Assembly: GCF_001428435.1 (NCBI RefSeq)
Contig: NZ_LMSO01000012.1
Location: 79,968 to 143,967 of the forward strand
Direction: 5' to 3'
DNA: 64,000 nucleotides
DNA from: Arthrobacter sp. Soil782
GTDB taxonomy: Bacteria; Actinomycetota; Actinomycetes; Actinomycetales; Micrococcaceae
Shown piece after piece: positions 27,403 through 36,900 of this stretch (the first letter of the stretch is position 1; the number at the start of each line of letters is the position of its first letter). A model generated the notes under the pieces. The model saw only the letters and a program-made list of their open reading frames with translations. It did no database searches and was not told the DNA's origin. Both the position numbers and the translations under genes were made by a program.

Positions 27403-27460
27403 TGAGTTGGCAGGACACGCCCCGTATGGGCGCTCAAAAGGGGTGTGTCCTGCCAACTCA
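27403..27460. terminator. Long perfect bidirectional terminator
   Basis: A 21-bp stem runs from 27403-27423 to 27440-27460 (arms TGAGTTGGCAGGACACGCCCC and complement), with one G-T wobble and a 16-base loop containing AAAA. It lies exactly between two convergent genes. It is unusually long for a terminator. Confidence 0.75.
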
Positions 27461-27468
27461 ACGAGGGG

Positions 27469-28686
27469 TCAGGCGGCGATGTAGCCGTTCGGGTTCAGCA
27501 CGTACTTGGTGGCCGCACCCTTGTCGAACTCCTCGTAACCCTGCGGTGCCTGGTCCAGCGGAATCGGCTTGGCATTTACGGCCTTGGCGATGTGCGCCTT
27601 GTCGTGCAGGATCGCCATCATGAGGCCGCGGTTGTACTTCATAACCGGACACTGGCCTGTGGTGAAGGACAAAGACTTCGCCCAGCCGGTACCGAGCGAA
27701 AGCGACAGGGAACCGACCTTTGCTGCCTCGTCAATTCCGCCCGGATCACCCGTGACGTAGAGTCCCGGGATGCCGAGCGCGCCACCAGCGGCGGTTACCG
27801 ACATGAGCGAGTTCAGCACGGTGGCTGGAGCCTCGTGCGAGGAGTCCTTGCCGTGACCGCGGGCCTCAAACCCGACGGCGTCAACGCCACAATCCACCTC
27901 CGGCACTCCGAGGAGCTGCTCGATCTGGTCCTTGGGGTCGCCCTTGGAGACGTCGACCGTTTCGCACCCGAAAGTGCGGGCCTGTGCAAGCCGCTCCTCA
28001 TTGAGGTCGGCCACGATGACGACGGCGGCACCCAGCAGCTGCGCGGAGAGTGCAGCCGCCAGACCCACCGGGCCTGCGCCCGCGATGTAGACCGTGGAGC
28101 CGGTGGTGACGCCGGCCGTGTAGGCACCGTGGTAACCGGTGGGGAAAATATCCGAGAGCATCGTCAGGTCCAGGATCTTCTCCAGCGCCTGGTCCCGATC
28201 CGGAAACTTCAGCAGGTTCCAGTCCGCGTAGGGCACCAGGACGTACTCTGCCTGGCCACCGACCCAGCCGCCCATATCCACGTAACCGTAGGCGCTGCCC
28301 GGCCGGTCAGGGTTGACGTTGAGGCAGATACCGGTCTTGCGTTCCTTGCAGTTCCGGCACCGTCCGCAGGAAATATTGAACGGAACCGAGCAGATGTCAC
28401 CTTTCTTGATGAATTCGACATCGCTTCCGACCTCCACCACCTCGCCGGTAATTTCGTGCCCCAGCACGAGGTCCGCGGGTGCGGTGGTCCGTCCACGGAC
28501 CATGTGCTGGTCCGAGCCGCAGATATTTGTGGCGACAGTCTTCAGGATGACGCCGTGATTGACCTTTCTGCCGACGTTCGCAGGGTTGACCCCGGGACCG
28601 TCCTTGAGTTCAAACGTGGGGTAGTCGGTATCGATGATCTCGACCTTGCCGGGGCCCTTGTAGGCCACAGCCCTGTTTCCTGACAT
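27469..28686 (-). CDS. fdhA: Glutathione-independent formaldehyde dehydrogenase (zinc, NAD)
   Basis: This 405-residue medium-chain dehydrogenase matches the FdhA family, which oxidises formaldehyde (or dismutates aldehydes) with tightly bound NAD. The catalytic zinc region is ATNICGSDQHMVRGR with GHEITGEVVEVG. The structural zinc set is CGRCRNCKERKTGIC (C-x2-C-x2-C-x7-C). The NAD motif is IAGAGPVGLAAALSAQ. The N-terminus NRAVAYKGPGKVEIIDTDYP and C-terminus PNGYIAA are typical. The ATG at 28686 follows GGAAGGATCACC. It is a single gene with a role in formaldehyde detoxification. Confidence 0.93.
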   Translation of the reverse strand: MSGNRAVAYKGPGKVEIIDTDYPTFELKDGPGVNPANVGRKVNHGVILKTVATNICGSDQHMVRGRTTAPADLVLGHEITGEVVEVGSDVEFIKKGDICSVPFNISCGRCRNCKERKTGICLNVNPDRPGSAYGYVDMGGWVGGQAEYVLVPYADWNLLKFPDRDQALEKILDLTMLSDIFPTGYHGAYTAGVTTGSTVYIAGAGPVGLAAALSAQLLGAAVVIVADLNEERLAQARTFGCETVDVSKGDPKDQIEQLLGVPEVDCGVDAVGFEARGHGKDSSHEAPATVLNSLMSVTAAGGALGIPGLYVTGDPGGIDEAAKVGSLSLSLGTGWAKSLSFTTGQCPVMKYNRGLMMAILHDKAHIAKAVNAKPIPLDQAPQGYEEFDKGAATKYVLNPNGYIAA

Positions 28687-28836
28687 GGTGATCCTTCCGA
28701 TGTGATGGGAGTTCGTCTTCGAACATCCCTTTCAGAGGCCGCAACTGACCGCGTCTGTCAGAAGGTGGCCTCGCCGTCAGTCTAGGTCTGAAAGGCTTCG
28801 GCGTATACCGATTTGATAAACATTCCAGACGTACAA

Positions 28837-28873
28837 AAGCATGTCCCGCCCAATTCTCGGGCGGGACATGCTT
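28837..28873 (-). terminator. Rho-independent terminator of the DUF4383 gene
   Basis: A perfect 15-bp stem, AAGCATGTCCCGCCC (28837-28851) with complement 28859-28873, has a seven-base loop. On the minus strand it is followed by TTTTGT, a proper T tract, 15 bases beyond the stop of the membrane-protein gene. Confidence 0.85.
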
Positions 28874-28887
28874 GAGGGCGCGAATCG

Positions 28888-29346
28888 CTAGACAGCGCGG
28901 CTACCACGGTGCCGCATGGCATAGGCAACGCCCAGCCCACCAGCGACGACGCCGAGGATCAGGTTGAGCCAGTTGGTGGATGCGTTGGTCGACAGAATGT
29001 TGGCGGCAGAGGTGCCGACAATCAGTCCGTAGAGCCACATGACCAGCAGGACCGCGCCGCTTCCGAGCAGGAAGTTTCGAGCTGAAAGCACTCCGCGGCT
29101 CATCCAGACTCCGGCGGCTCCCATGGCTAGATACAGCAGGTTGAGGAGCACCGACACCTGGAACGCGCCCAGGAGCATTGCTTCGGAACCGGATGCAAAG
29201 GTCATGGAACCGTATTGTGTGGTGATGCCCGGGATGAATCCGAGAATCCCCACCAGCAGGAAAACTACTCCCATCCCCATCGAGGCGCTGCGAACGTGAT
29301 CGCGCGTCACATGGAAATCATGCGCATGGTGTGATGCGGTAGTCAT
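28888..29346 (-). CDS. DUF4383 membrane protein
   Basis: This 152-residue protein has four predicted membrane helices (VVFLLVGILGFIPG, QVSVLLNLLYLAMGAAGVWM, FLLGSGAVLLVMWLYGLIVG and LNLILGVVAGGLGVAYAM), the DUF4383 layout. The N-terminus is His-rich (SHHAHDFHVTRDHVR). Function unknown. The ATG at 29346 follows GAGGAGGGGAG closely. It is monocistronic, with its own terminator at 28837-28873. Confidence 0.82.
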   Translation of the reverse strand: MTTASHHAHDFHVTRDHVRSASMGMGVVFLLVGILGFIPGITTQYGSMTFASGSEAMLLGAFQVSVLLNLLYLAMGAAGVWMSRGVLSARNFLLGSGAVLLVMWLYGLIVGTSAANILSTNASTNWLNLILGVVAGGLGVAYAMRHRGSRAV

Positions 29347-29496
29347 CTCCCCTCCTCATGTGTGAATATGACTCTTCGCGGTGCCGCGAAAACGTCAGGA
29401 GAGGCGAATCGCCTGCACCGCCGTTGGAAGAGCGCAAACCGCACCCAACCAGCACTCTCATTTTACTGCTGAAATACCCACCTGATAAGGGAAAAC

Positions 29497-30255
29497 ATGG
29501 CCAACTGGGCAATGATTACCGGCGCAACTGCAGGCCTTGGAGCGGAGTTCGCGGAGCAACTTGCCCGTCAGGGGAACGGCCTTGTCCTGGTTGCCCGGGA
29601 CTCGGCCAGGCTGGAGAAAAAAGCGGCTGCACTTCGCTCCCGCTTCAGCGTGGCGGTGGAGGTGCTGGCTGCGGACCTGCATGACGACGACGGCGTCCGC
29701 CGTGTCCTCGACAGGATCCGGGACAGCACGGAGCCGGTGTCAACCCTGGTCAACAATGCAGGCTATGGCCTGCCCAAATCCTTCGAGGCGAATCCGCTTG
29801 AGGACGAACTGAACCACGCGGCGATTCATCTCACCGTTCCCCTTGCGCTCAGCCATGCCGCGCTGCAGGGCATGCTCGCACGCGGTTCCGGGCAGATAGT
29901 GAACGTGGCCAGCGTTGCCGGATTCACTCCGCGCGGGACCTACGGCGCGCTGAAGGCAGCCATGATCAACTTCAGCACCTGGGCCAACTTCGCCTACAAG
30001 TCCCGGGGAGTGACCGTAATGGCGTTGTGTCCCGGCTTCGTCCACACTGAATTCCACCAGCGTATGGGCATGGACAAGGGCTCCGTTCCACGCTGGATGT
30101 GGTTGGATGCTCAGGGCGTCGTGGGCGCTGCCCTGAAGGATCTTTCCGCCGGCAAGGCGGTGTCGATTCCCAGCCTTCGCTATAAGGTGCTTGCGTTCGT
30201 TGCGAGGAATGCGCCGTCGTCGTTGGTGGCCAGGCTCGCCGCGCGCGGCAGGTGA
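29497..30255 (+). CDS. Short-chain dehydrogenase/reductase
   Basis: This 252-residue SDR has the cofactor motif TGATAGLGAEFAEQLARQG, the NNAGYG motif, and the active-site Ser-Tyr-Lys (VASVAGFTPRGTYGALKAA). The Arg in VARDSARL after strand 2 favours NADPH. It resembles the DltE/YqjQ-type reductases with an extended C-terminus (PRWMWLDAQGVVGAAL). The substrate cannot be told. The ATG at 29497 follows AAGGGAAAAC. The next gene begins seven bases after the stop. Confidence 0.88.
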   Translation: MANWAMITGATAGLGAEFAEQLARQGNGLVLVARDSARLEKKAAALRSRFSVAVEVLAADLHDDDGVRRVLDRIRDSTEPVSTLVNNAGYGLPKSFEANPLEDELNHAAIHLTVPLALSHAALQGMLARGSGQIVNVASVAGFTPRGTYGALKAAMINFSTWANFAYKSRGVTVMALCPGFVHTEFHQRMGMDKGSVPRWMWLDAQGVVGAALKDLSAGKAVSIPSLRYKVLAFVARNAPSSLVARLAARGR

Positions 30256-30261
30256 GCGAAT

Positions 30262-30555
30262 ATGTGGGTGGGGTTCATCGAGTTCGACCTCCTACTGGGG
30301 GACGTGCACTCACTGAAGGGGAAGCGTTCGCTGGTTCGGCCGCTGGTGGCGGAGGTGCGGCGACGTTTCGAGGTGTCAGCTGCCGAAGTCGGTACGCAGG
30401 ATCTCCACCGCCGCGCAACCGTTGGCGTGGGCCTGGTTTCGGGGGATCGCAGGCATGTTGTCGAGGTGCTGGATGAGGTTGAGCGGTTTGTCGCTGCGAG
30501 GCCGGAACTTGAACTCTTGAGTGCTCGACGCCGAATTGTGACCAGCGATGACTAA
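30262..30555 (+). CDS. DUF503 (YlxP-like) protein
   Basis: This 97-residue protein shows the DUF503 pattern: VGFIEFDLLLGDVHSLKGKR, SLVRPLVAEVRRRFEVSAAE, and a late VEVLDEVERFVAARPELELL. Members form a small ferredoxin-like fold and are often beside translation-factor genes (ylxP next to infB/rbfA), but here the gene follows an SDR by six bases. The usual loop sequence is altered to VGTQDLHRRATVGVGLVSGD, still in family. Function not established. Confidence 0.8.
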   Translation: MWVGFIEFDLLLGDVHSLKGKRSLVRPLVAEVRRRFEVSAAEVGTQDLHRRATVGVGLVSGDRRHVVEVLDEVERFVAARPELELLSARRRIVTSDD

Positions 30556-30618
30556 CGGGATCGTCAGTGACCTTACTACCATGGGAATGTTGAGGCGTAC
30601 TTACGAGGAGGTAAGACC

Positions 30619-30876
30619 GTGTCTGGATATTTCAAGCTGGTTGACGCCCATGATCATGGGTACCGGCTCAAACTCATGGCCGGTGACGGCACCCTGGTTG
30701 CTGTCTCCGCGTACTTCCCCACCAAACAGGCTGCCATCGAGGGCATCGACGTCATCCGTGAAATCGCCGGTACCGGTCCCGTGATGGACCACACCCGCAA
30801 GGAGCAGGCGTCCCACGGTCACGCTGCCAGGGAGCAATCCACCCATGCCGTAGCGAAGCCGCGCCTTTCGGCCTGA
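30619..30876 (+). CDS. DUF1508 (YegP-like) protein
   Basis: This 85-residue protein has one DUF1508 unit (GYFKLVDAHDHGYRLKLMAG, then VSAYFPTKQAAIEGIDVIRE) and a polar His-containing tail of 25 residues. E. coli YegP has two such units, so this is a single-repeat form. It starts with GTG at 30619 behind a strong GAGGAGGT ribosome site. Function unknown. It is convergent with the DUF4193 gene, ten bases apart. Confidence 0.82.
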   Translation: MSGYFKLVDAHDHGYRLKLMAGDGTLVAVSAYFPTKQAAIEGIDVIREIAGTGPVMDHTRKEQASHGHAAREQSTHAVAKPRLSA

Positions 30877-30886
30877 GCTTTCGCTC

Positions 30887-31189
30887 CTAGCCTTCACACT
30901 CGACGCAGTAGGTGTGCCCGTTGCTTTCCCGCGCTTTCTGAGACCGGTGCCGGACCAGGAAACAGGAGTAGCACGTGAACTCGTCCTCACCCTGAGGGAC
31001 CACCTGAACGATCAGCTCTTCGGAGACGATTTCCCCGCCGGGCGTATGTCCTTCGTCAAGGGAATCGGACTCGTCCAGCTCAGTGACGACTCTCTTCGCA
31101 TCGGGGGCGTTGGCGGCTTGCAGTGCCTCCAGCGACCGGTCCTGAGATTCCTTGACGTCGGAACGGACTTCGTCGTAATCGGTTGCCAC
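30887..31189 (-). CDS. DUF4193 protein with zinc-ribbon-like cysteines
   Basis: This 100-residue acidic protein is the actinobacteria-specific DUF4193. It has an N-terminal YDEVRSDVKESQDRSLEAL and two C-terminal Cys pairs, FTCYSCFLVRHRSQ and YCVECEG, which probably bind zinc. It starts with GTG at 31189. It is divergent from the UvrA-like gene and shares its 103-base promoter region. Function unknown; the family is nearly universal in actinobacteria, which supports the taxonomic assignment. Confidence 0.88.
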   Translation of the reverse strand: MATDYDEVRSDVKESQDRSLEALQAANAPDAKRVVTELDESDSLDEGHTPGGEIVSEELIVQVVPQGEDEFTCYSCFLVRHRSQKARESNGHTYCVECEG

Positions 31190-31292
31190 TTTGGATGTTC
31201 TTCTCTCTGGCGTTAGCGGTTGTTACTACAGCAATCTTGCAACACATATGTGCGTGCCTTTGTTCCCGCGATTCGGCGATAGTGTCGAATCA

Positions 31293-33911
31293 ATGCAAAG
31301 TGAACAGCACGCCTCCAAACTTCCCGACCAGATGCTACTGACGCCGGACCCTACCCGTCCCACGGATGGCTTTGTCCGGGTGCGCGGCGCCCGCGAAAAC
31401 AATCTGCGCGCCGTGAACGTGGACGTTCCCCGCGATGCGATCGTTGCTTTCACCGGGGTGTCCGGCTCAGGCAAGTCTTCCCTGGCCTTCGGTACTATAT
31501 ACGCCGAAGCCCAGAGACGTTATTTCGAGTCCGTGGCGCCGTATGCCCGCCGGCTCATTCAGCAGGGCCACAACCCCAAAGTGGAACAGATCACCGGTCT
31601 GCCTCCTGCGGTGGCACTTCAACAGCGCCGCGGCGCCCAGAGCAGCCGGTCCTCCGTTGGCACAGTAACGACCCTGTCCAACTCTGTACGCATGCTTTTC
31701 TCACGGGCAGGCAGTTACCCTCCCGGCGCAGGGCAACTTGATTCGGATGCGTTTTCTCCGAACACCGCTGCGGGAGCCTGCCCGGAATGTCATGGCCTCG
31801 GCATTGCGCACACGGTCAGCGAGGATTCGCTGGTGCCGGATCCCTCGCTCAGCATCCGTGACGGAGCCATCGCTGCCTGGCCGGGCGCCTGGCAGGGCAA
31901 GAACCTGCGTGACATCCTCACCCACCTCGGCTACGACGTCGAAACTTCCTGGCAAAAGCTGCCGAAAAAGGACCGCGACTGGATCCTTTTCACGGAAGAG
32001 CAGCCCGTCGTCGAAGTGACCCCGGAGCGGGACCGCGTAGCAAAGCCGTACAAGGGAAAGTTCTGGAGCGCCCGCAGTTACGTCCTGCACACTCTGGCCG
32101 ATTCGCAGAGCACCACCATGCGTAACCGTGTGCTGCAGTTCATGCACACCGGACCGTGCACGCGTTGCGGAGGCAGCGGCCTCAGGCCCGATGCCCTCGC
32201 CGTGACGTTCGCCGGGAAGACCATCGCCGAGCTCAACGCGGTTCCGTTGAGCGAACTGGCCGGCATCATCCGTCCCACCACCGAGCTGACCTCGGCGGGA
32301 ACGGCCTCGCGCAGGCGGTCCTCAGGCGAAACCAACGAGGTGGCCGTCGCACTCACCAAGGATCTGCTGCAACGGATCACAGTCCTTCTGGATTTAGGCC
32401 TGGGTTATCTTGCGCTCGGTCGATCCACTCCCACGCTTTCTCCGGGGGAGATGCAGAGACTCCGGATCGCCACCCAACTCCGGTCCGGACTGTTCGGTGT
32501 GATCTACGTGCTCGACGAGCCGTCGGCCGGGCTGCACCCAGCGGACGCCGAACCCCTGCTGGCGGTGCTGGACCAGCTCAGGGTTTCCGGCAACTCAGTC
32601 TTCGTCGTGGAGCACAACATGGACGTGGTGCGCCGTGCTGACTGGGTTGTGGATGTCGGACCGAACGCCGGCGAGGGCGGCGGTGAGGTGCTCTACAGCG
32701 GACCGGTCGACGGGCTTCGAGACGTTGCAGCGTCTGTAACCAGGCCGTTCCTCTTTCCCGGGCACACTGACGGGACTGGCGACGTCGCTTCAGCCGGTCA
32801 CGATCACGACGGCGCAACCGCTGGCCAAGGTGCAAGCAGGGAGGCAACAGGTTGGCTCGGGCTGAGGAACATCACCCGGCACAACCTTCGCAACCTCAAC
32901 GTGGACTTCCCACTCGGAGTACTTACTGCGGTCACCGGAGTGTCCGGCTCAGGCAAATCGACCCTGGTCAGTCAGGTCCTCGCCGAGCTCGTCAAGGAAC
33001 GGCTGCGTCCACACGGTGAGGATCCGCACGGTGGAACCCCGGAATCGTCCGACACGGGCGAAAGCGGCACTGACGCCGCCCGCACGGGATCGCTGATAGT
33101 CGAATCGCCCTCCGGACGGAACCACCTCGATAGGCTCGTGACGGTTGATCAGAAGCCGATCGGCCGGACTCCGCGCTCCAACCTGGCTACCTACACCGGA
33201 CTTTTCGACGCCGTGCGGAAGGAGTTCGCCGCCACCGACGAGGCCCGATCCCGTGGCTACGGCGCCGGACGCTTCTCCTTCAATGTGGCAGGCGGTCGGT
33301 GCGAGGTCTGCCAGGGCGAAGGGTTCGTGGCCGTGGAGCTGTTGTTCCTGCCCGGCAGTTACGGGCCGTGCCCAGAGTGCGATGGATCCCGGTTCAATCC
33401 CGAAACTCTTGAGGTCACCTACCGCGGCCGGAACGTCGCCGAGGTGCTGGGAATGACGGTTACCGCTGCCGCTGAATTCCTGGCCGACGTACCCTCAGCG
33501 GCCCGGAGCCTTAGAACCTTGCTGGAAGTGGGATTGGGTTACCTTCGGCTGGGTCAACCCGCCACCGAGCTGTCCGGCGGAGAAGCCCAGCGCATCAAGC
33601 TGGCCACGGAAATGCAGCGTGCCCAGCGCGGTCACACGCTGTACCTGCTGGATGAGCCCACCACCGGATTGCATCCCGCAGATGTCCGTCTGCTGATGAC
33701 GCAACTGCACGGGCTGGTCGACGCCGGCAACACAGTGATTCTGGTCGAGCACACCATGGATGTTGTCGCCTCCGCTGACTGGGTCATCGATCTTGGACCC
33801 GCCGGTGGCGACGGAGGCGGAAAGATCACGGCCGCCGGCACTCCGGCTAGGGTGGCGGCATCACAGGACAGCCGGACCGCCTCGTATCTCGCTGCTATTC
33901 TGCACTCCTGA
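31293..33911 (+). CDS. UvrA-like ABC ATPase lacking the UvrB-binding domain
   Basis: This 872-residue double ABC ATPase of the UvrA family has Walker A motifs GVSGSGKSSL (about residue 55) and GVSGSGKSTL (about 550), and signature motifs LSPGEMQRLRIA and LSGGEAQRIKLA. Compared with canonical UvrA (about 950 residues), the segment after the first Walker A runs straight from RMLFSRAGSYPPG into FSPNTAAGACPECHGLG, so the UvrB-binding insertion is missing. This is the UvrA2/DrrC-type architecture, linked to drug tolerance rather than standard excision repair. The ATG at 31293 lies seven bases after a TAGTGT -10 (31280-31285), so it is probably leaderless. Confidence 0.87.
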   Translation: MQSEQHASKLPDQMLLTPDPTRPTDGFVRVRGARENNLRAVNVDVPRDAIVAFTGVSGSGKSSLAFGTIYAEAQRRYFESVAPYARRLIQQGHNPKVEQITGLPPAVALQQRRGAQSSRSSVGTVTTLSNSVRMLFSRAGSYPPGAGQLDSDAFSPNTAAGACPECHGLGIAHTVSEDSLVPDPSLSIRDGAIAAWPGAWQGKNLRDILTHLGYDVETSWQKLPKKDRDWILFTEEQPVVEVTPERDRVAKPYKGKFWSARSYVLHTLADSQSTTMRNRVLQFMHTGPCTRCGGSGLRPDALAVTFAGKTIAELNAVPLSELAGIIRPTTELTSAGTASRRRSSGETNEVAVALTKDLLQRITVLLDLGLGYLALGRSTPTLSPGEMQRLRIATQLRSGLFGVIYVLDEPSAGLHPADAEPLLAVLDQLRVSGNSVFVVEHNMDVVRRADWVVDVGPNAGEGGGEVLYSGPVDGLRDVAASVTRPFLFPGHTDGTGDVASAGHDHDGATAGQGASREATGWLGLRNITRHNLRNLNVDFPLGVLTAVTGVSGSGKSTLVSQVLAELVKERLRPHGEDPHGGTPESSDTGESGTDAARTGSLIVESPSGRNHLDRLVTVDQKPIGRTPRSNLATYTGLFDAVRKEFAATDEARSRGYGAGRFSFNVAGGRCEVCQGEGFVAVELLFLPGSYGPCPECDGSRFNPETLEVTYRGRNVAEVLGMTVTAAAEFLADVPSAARSLRTLLEVGLGYLRLGQPATELSGGEAQRIKLATEMQRAQRGHTLYLLDEPTTGLHPADVRLLMTQLHGLVDAGNTVILVEHTMDVVASADWVIDLGPAGGDGGGKITAAGTPARVAASQDSRTASYLAAILHS

Positions 33912-33921
33912 CCTCCAGCGC

Positions 33922-36900
33922 TTACCCGGCCAACAGTTCCCTGATGTCATCCGCCGTCAGCGCTGAACTGAAGACGGCGTCATCATCCATGACTGAGCTG
34001 AACAGCTTGGCCTTCTGCTCCTTCAGCTTCATGACCTTCTCCTCGATGGTGTCCGTCGAGACCATCCGGTAGACCATGACGTTCTTGGTCTGGCCGATGC
34101 GGTGCGTCCGGTCCACCGCCTGCGCTTCGCTGGCAGGGTTCCACCACGGATCCAGCAGGAAGCAGTAGTCAGCTTCGGTCAGGTTCAGCCCGAAGCCGCC
34201 TGCCTTGAGGCTGATCAGGAACACCGGTGCGGTGCCGTTCTTGAAGGAGTCAATGACGTCTCCGCGCTTCCGGGTGGAGCCGTCCAGATAGGCGAACTCG
34301 ACGCCCTGGGCTTCCAGGCGCGCTGCCGCCAGCTTGAGGTAGGACGTGAACTGGCTGAACACCAGGGCGCGGTGTCCCTCTGCGAGAACGTCCTCCAACT
34401 GTTCAAACAGGACGTCCAGCTTTGCTGACGGCACACCCTCATACTCCGGCTCAACCAGCGACGCATCGAGGCTGAGCATCCGAAGGAGGGTGAGCGAGCG
34501 GAACACGATCATCCGGTTCCGGTCCAGGTCCTCGATGAGGCCGAGCAGCTTCTGCCGTTCCCGCTGCAGGTGCGTCTGGTAGATCTTGCGGTGGCGGGGG
34601 TGCAGTTCCACCGCGAGCACCTGCTCCTGTTTGGGCGGGAGGTCTGACGCGACGGCCTCCTTGGTTCGCCGCATCATCAGCGGCCGGATCCGGCGCCGCA
34701 GCCGCTGCAGCCTCTCCGTACTGCCTTGCTTCTCGATGGGTGTCCGGTACTCCTCCGTGAAAGCACGCGATGACGGGAACAATCCCGGAGCAGTGATGTT
34801 GAACATCGCCCACAGCTCCATCAGGTTGTTCTCCATGGGAGTGCCGGTGATAGCCAGCTTGAAGGGCGCAGGGAGTTCCTTGGCGCACCGGTGCACCTTC
34901 GCCGCATGATTCTTCACAAATTGCGCCTCGTCCAGGATGAGGCCCGCCCACTCCTGCTTCCCGTAGGCGTCATTGTCCAACCGGAAGAGCGCATAGGACG
35001 TGATAACGACGTCGGCGCCCTCCACCTGCTCGGACACCGGTGTTCCGCTTTTGGCCTGCGTATCACCGATACCCCGCACCGCGAGACCGGGAGCGAAGCG
35101 CTGCGCCTCCGCAATCCAGTTCGGAACCACTGAGGTGGGCGCTACCACGAGGAAGGGCCGTTTCTCGCCCTGATCCTTCGCGTGGACCAGCAACGCCAGC
35201 GTCTGGAGCGTCTTTCCGAGACCCATGTCATCAGCCAGCACACCCCCCAGGCCGTGTGACCACAGGAACGCGAGCCAGTTGAAGCCGTCCACCTGGTAGG
35301 GGCGAAGGGTTGCGTGAAGCCCGTCCGGGAGCGGGGTCTGCGCCACCTCGGTCAACTCGAGCAGGCCATTGACGGCTGCACGCCATGACTGTGCCTGTTC
35401 CGTTTCCTCAGCAAGGTCCTCGAATTCAGCCCACAGACCCGCCTGATAGCGGCTGATCCGCAGCCCGGTCTCCCACTCGTTGAGCATCCGTGCCTCATCG
35501 ATGAGTTCGCGAAGCTGGTCGAAGATGGGCTGGTTCAGGGACAGGTAGCTGTTGTCTACCAGCTTGATCCGGTTGCTGCCCTTGGCGAGGGCGGTGAAGA
35601 TGTGGTCGAACGGGATCTTCCGACCCTGCACGGTGACCAATACGCCCAGGTCAAACCAGTCGTGGTCCTCGGTGTCCACGGTGGTGATGAGAAGCTGCGG
35701 TGTGTCGGTGAGCTCCTCAAACGTCGGTTTGCTGCCGAGAATGTCCACGCGTACTGCGTCCAGCCGCTCCAGCCGCGGCAGGGCGGTCTCCGTGAAGTCC
35801 ACCACCTCCATGCCGGTGAACACGCGGTCCTTCACCATGCGGCCGCCGAGGGCGTCCCGAGCCGCTGCGAGCGTGGCGGTTTCGGTTGCGGCGTCTCGGT
35901 ACCCGCCGTCGTCGTCCTTGCTTTTGAGGGGTTTGCGGGACTCAGTGTCACCGCTCTGGTAGGCCCAGTCCCAGGAGAGCTGCAGCTCGTCCTCACCGAA
36001 GGCGGCAGTGAGAACCAGCACAGGGGGAAGGATTTCCGGGAAGATGACCGAGCCGTCGCTGCTCACCACATCGATGGACTGGATGAGCCGCGGATAGAAA
36101 CCTGACAGGAACTCCTGCTTCTCGCTCTCCGGGATGCGCACCGGCTTGGTGCGCTCGAGGAGTTCCCGGTTGTGATCGGTGAGCTTGCGCGTGGTGGGCG
36201 CCAGGGTGATGGTGCCGTTCTCGGAGGCCGTGTAGACGCCGTGATCGGCAATAACGTGTGCCGATTCCGGCGGGTGGTTCTCGCCGTCGATATTGATGGC
36301 CGGGCAGAGCTGGATGGCGTTGTCCGTGGTGGTGGCATCGAGGAGCAGGACTGCCTCGGAAGCCAGGTGGACCGTAACGCTCTTCTTCGAACCGACGAAG
36401 GCAATCCCCAACCGTTGAGCCTCCTGCAGCAGCTGCCACAGGAGCGGGTTGCTGAAATCATCCAGGTACAGCCAGGAGTCATTATTGCCGAAGTATGTAA
36501 CGCCGGTCCCGCGGTGCAGCGCCGGAAACTGGGCGAACCAGCGGTGCTGATCGGGATCCAGCTTCAGCCCGTACGTTTGGTAGCTGATGTTTCCCCACGC
36601 GAGATTGTTCTTCACCCAGTTGCCCTTCGCGTTCCGGATCACCGGCCGGACGCCGAGCTTGAAACCGCGGTAGGCACGCCGCTTCTCCCACTTGGACACC
36701 GTGGTGGGGCGCAGTTCAAACTGCAGACCCAAAACGGTGGGCTGGTCGGCGGCGAGGGCGCCGTCGTCGTGCTGGTGGCTTGAAAGGAGGCCGGACAGGG
36801 ATTCCTGCCACCCGGCGGGGCGGGCGGGCAACGACGGCGCCGTCAGCTCCTGATTGGCGCGGAGATTCTCCATGTTGGAACGAAGCGCGACGGCGGCAAC

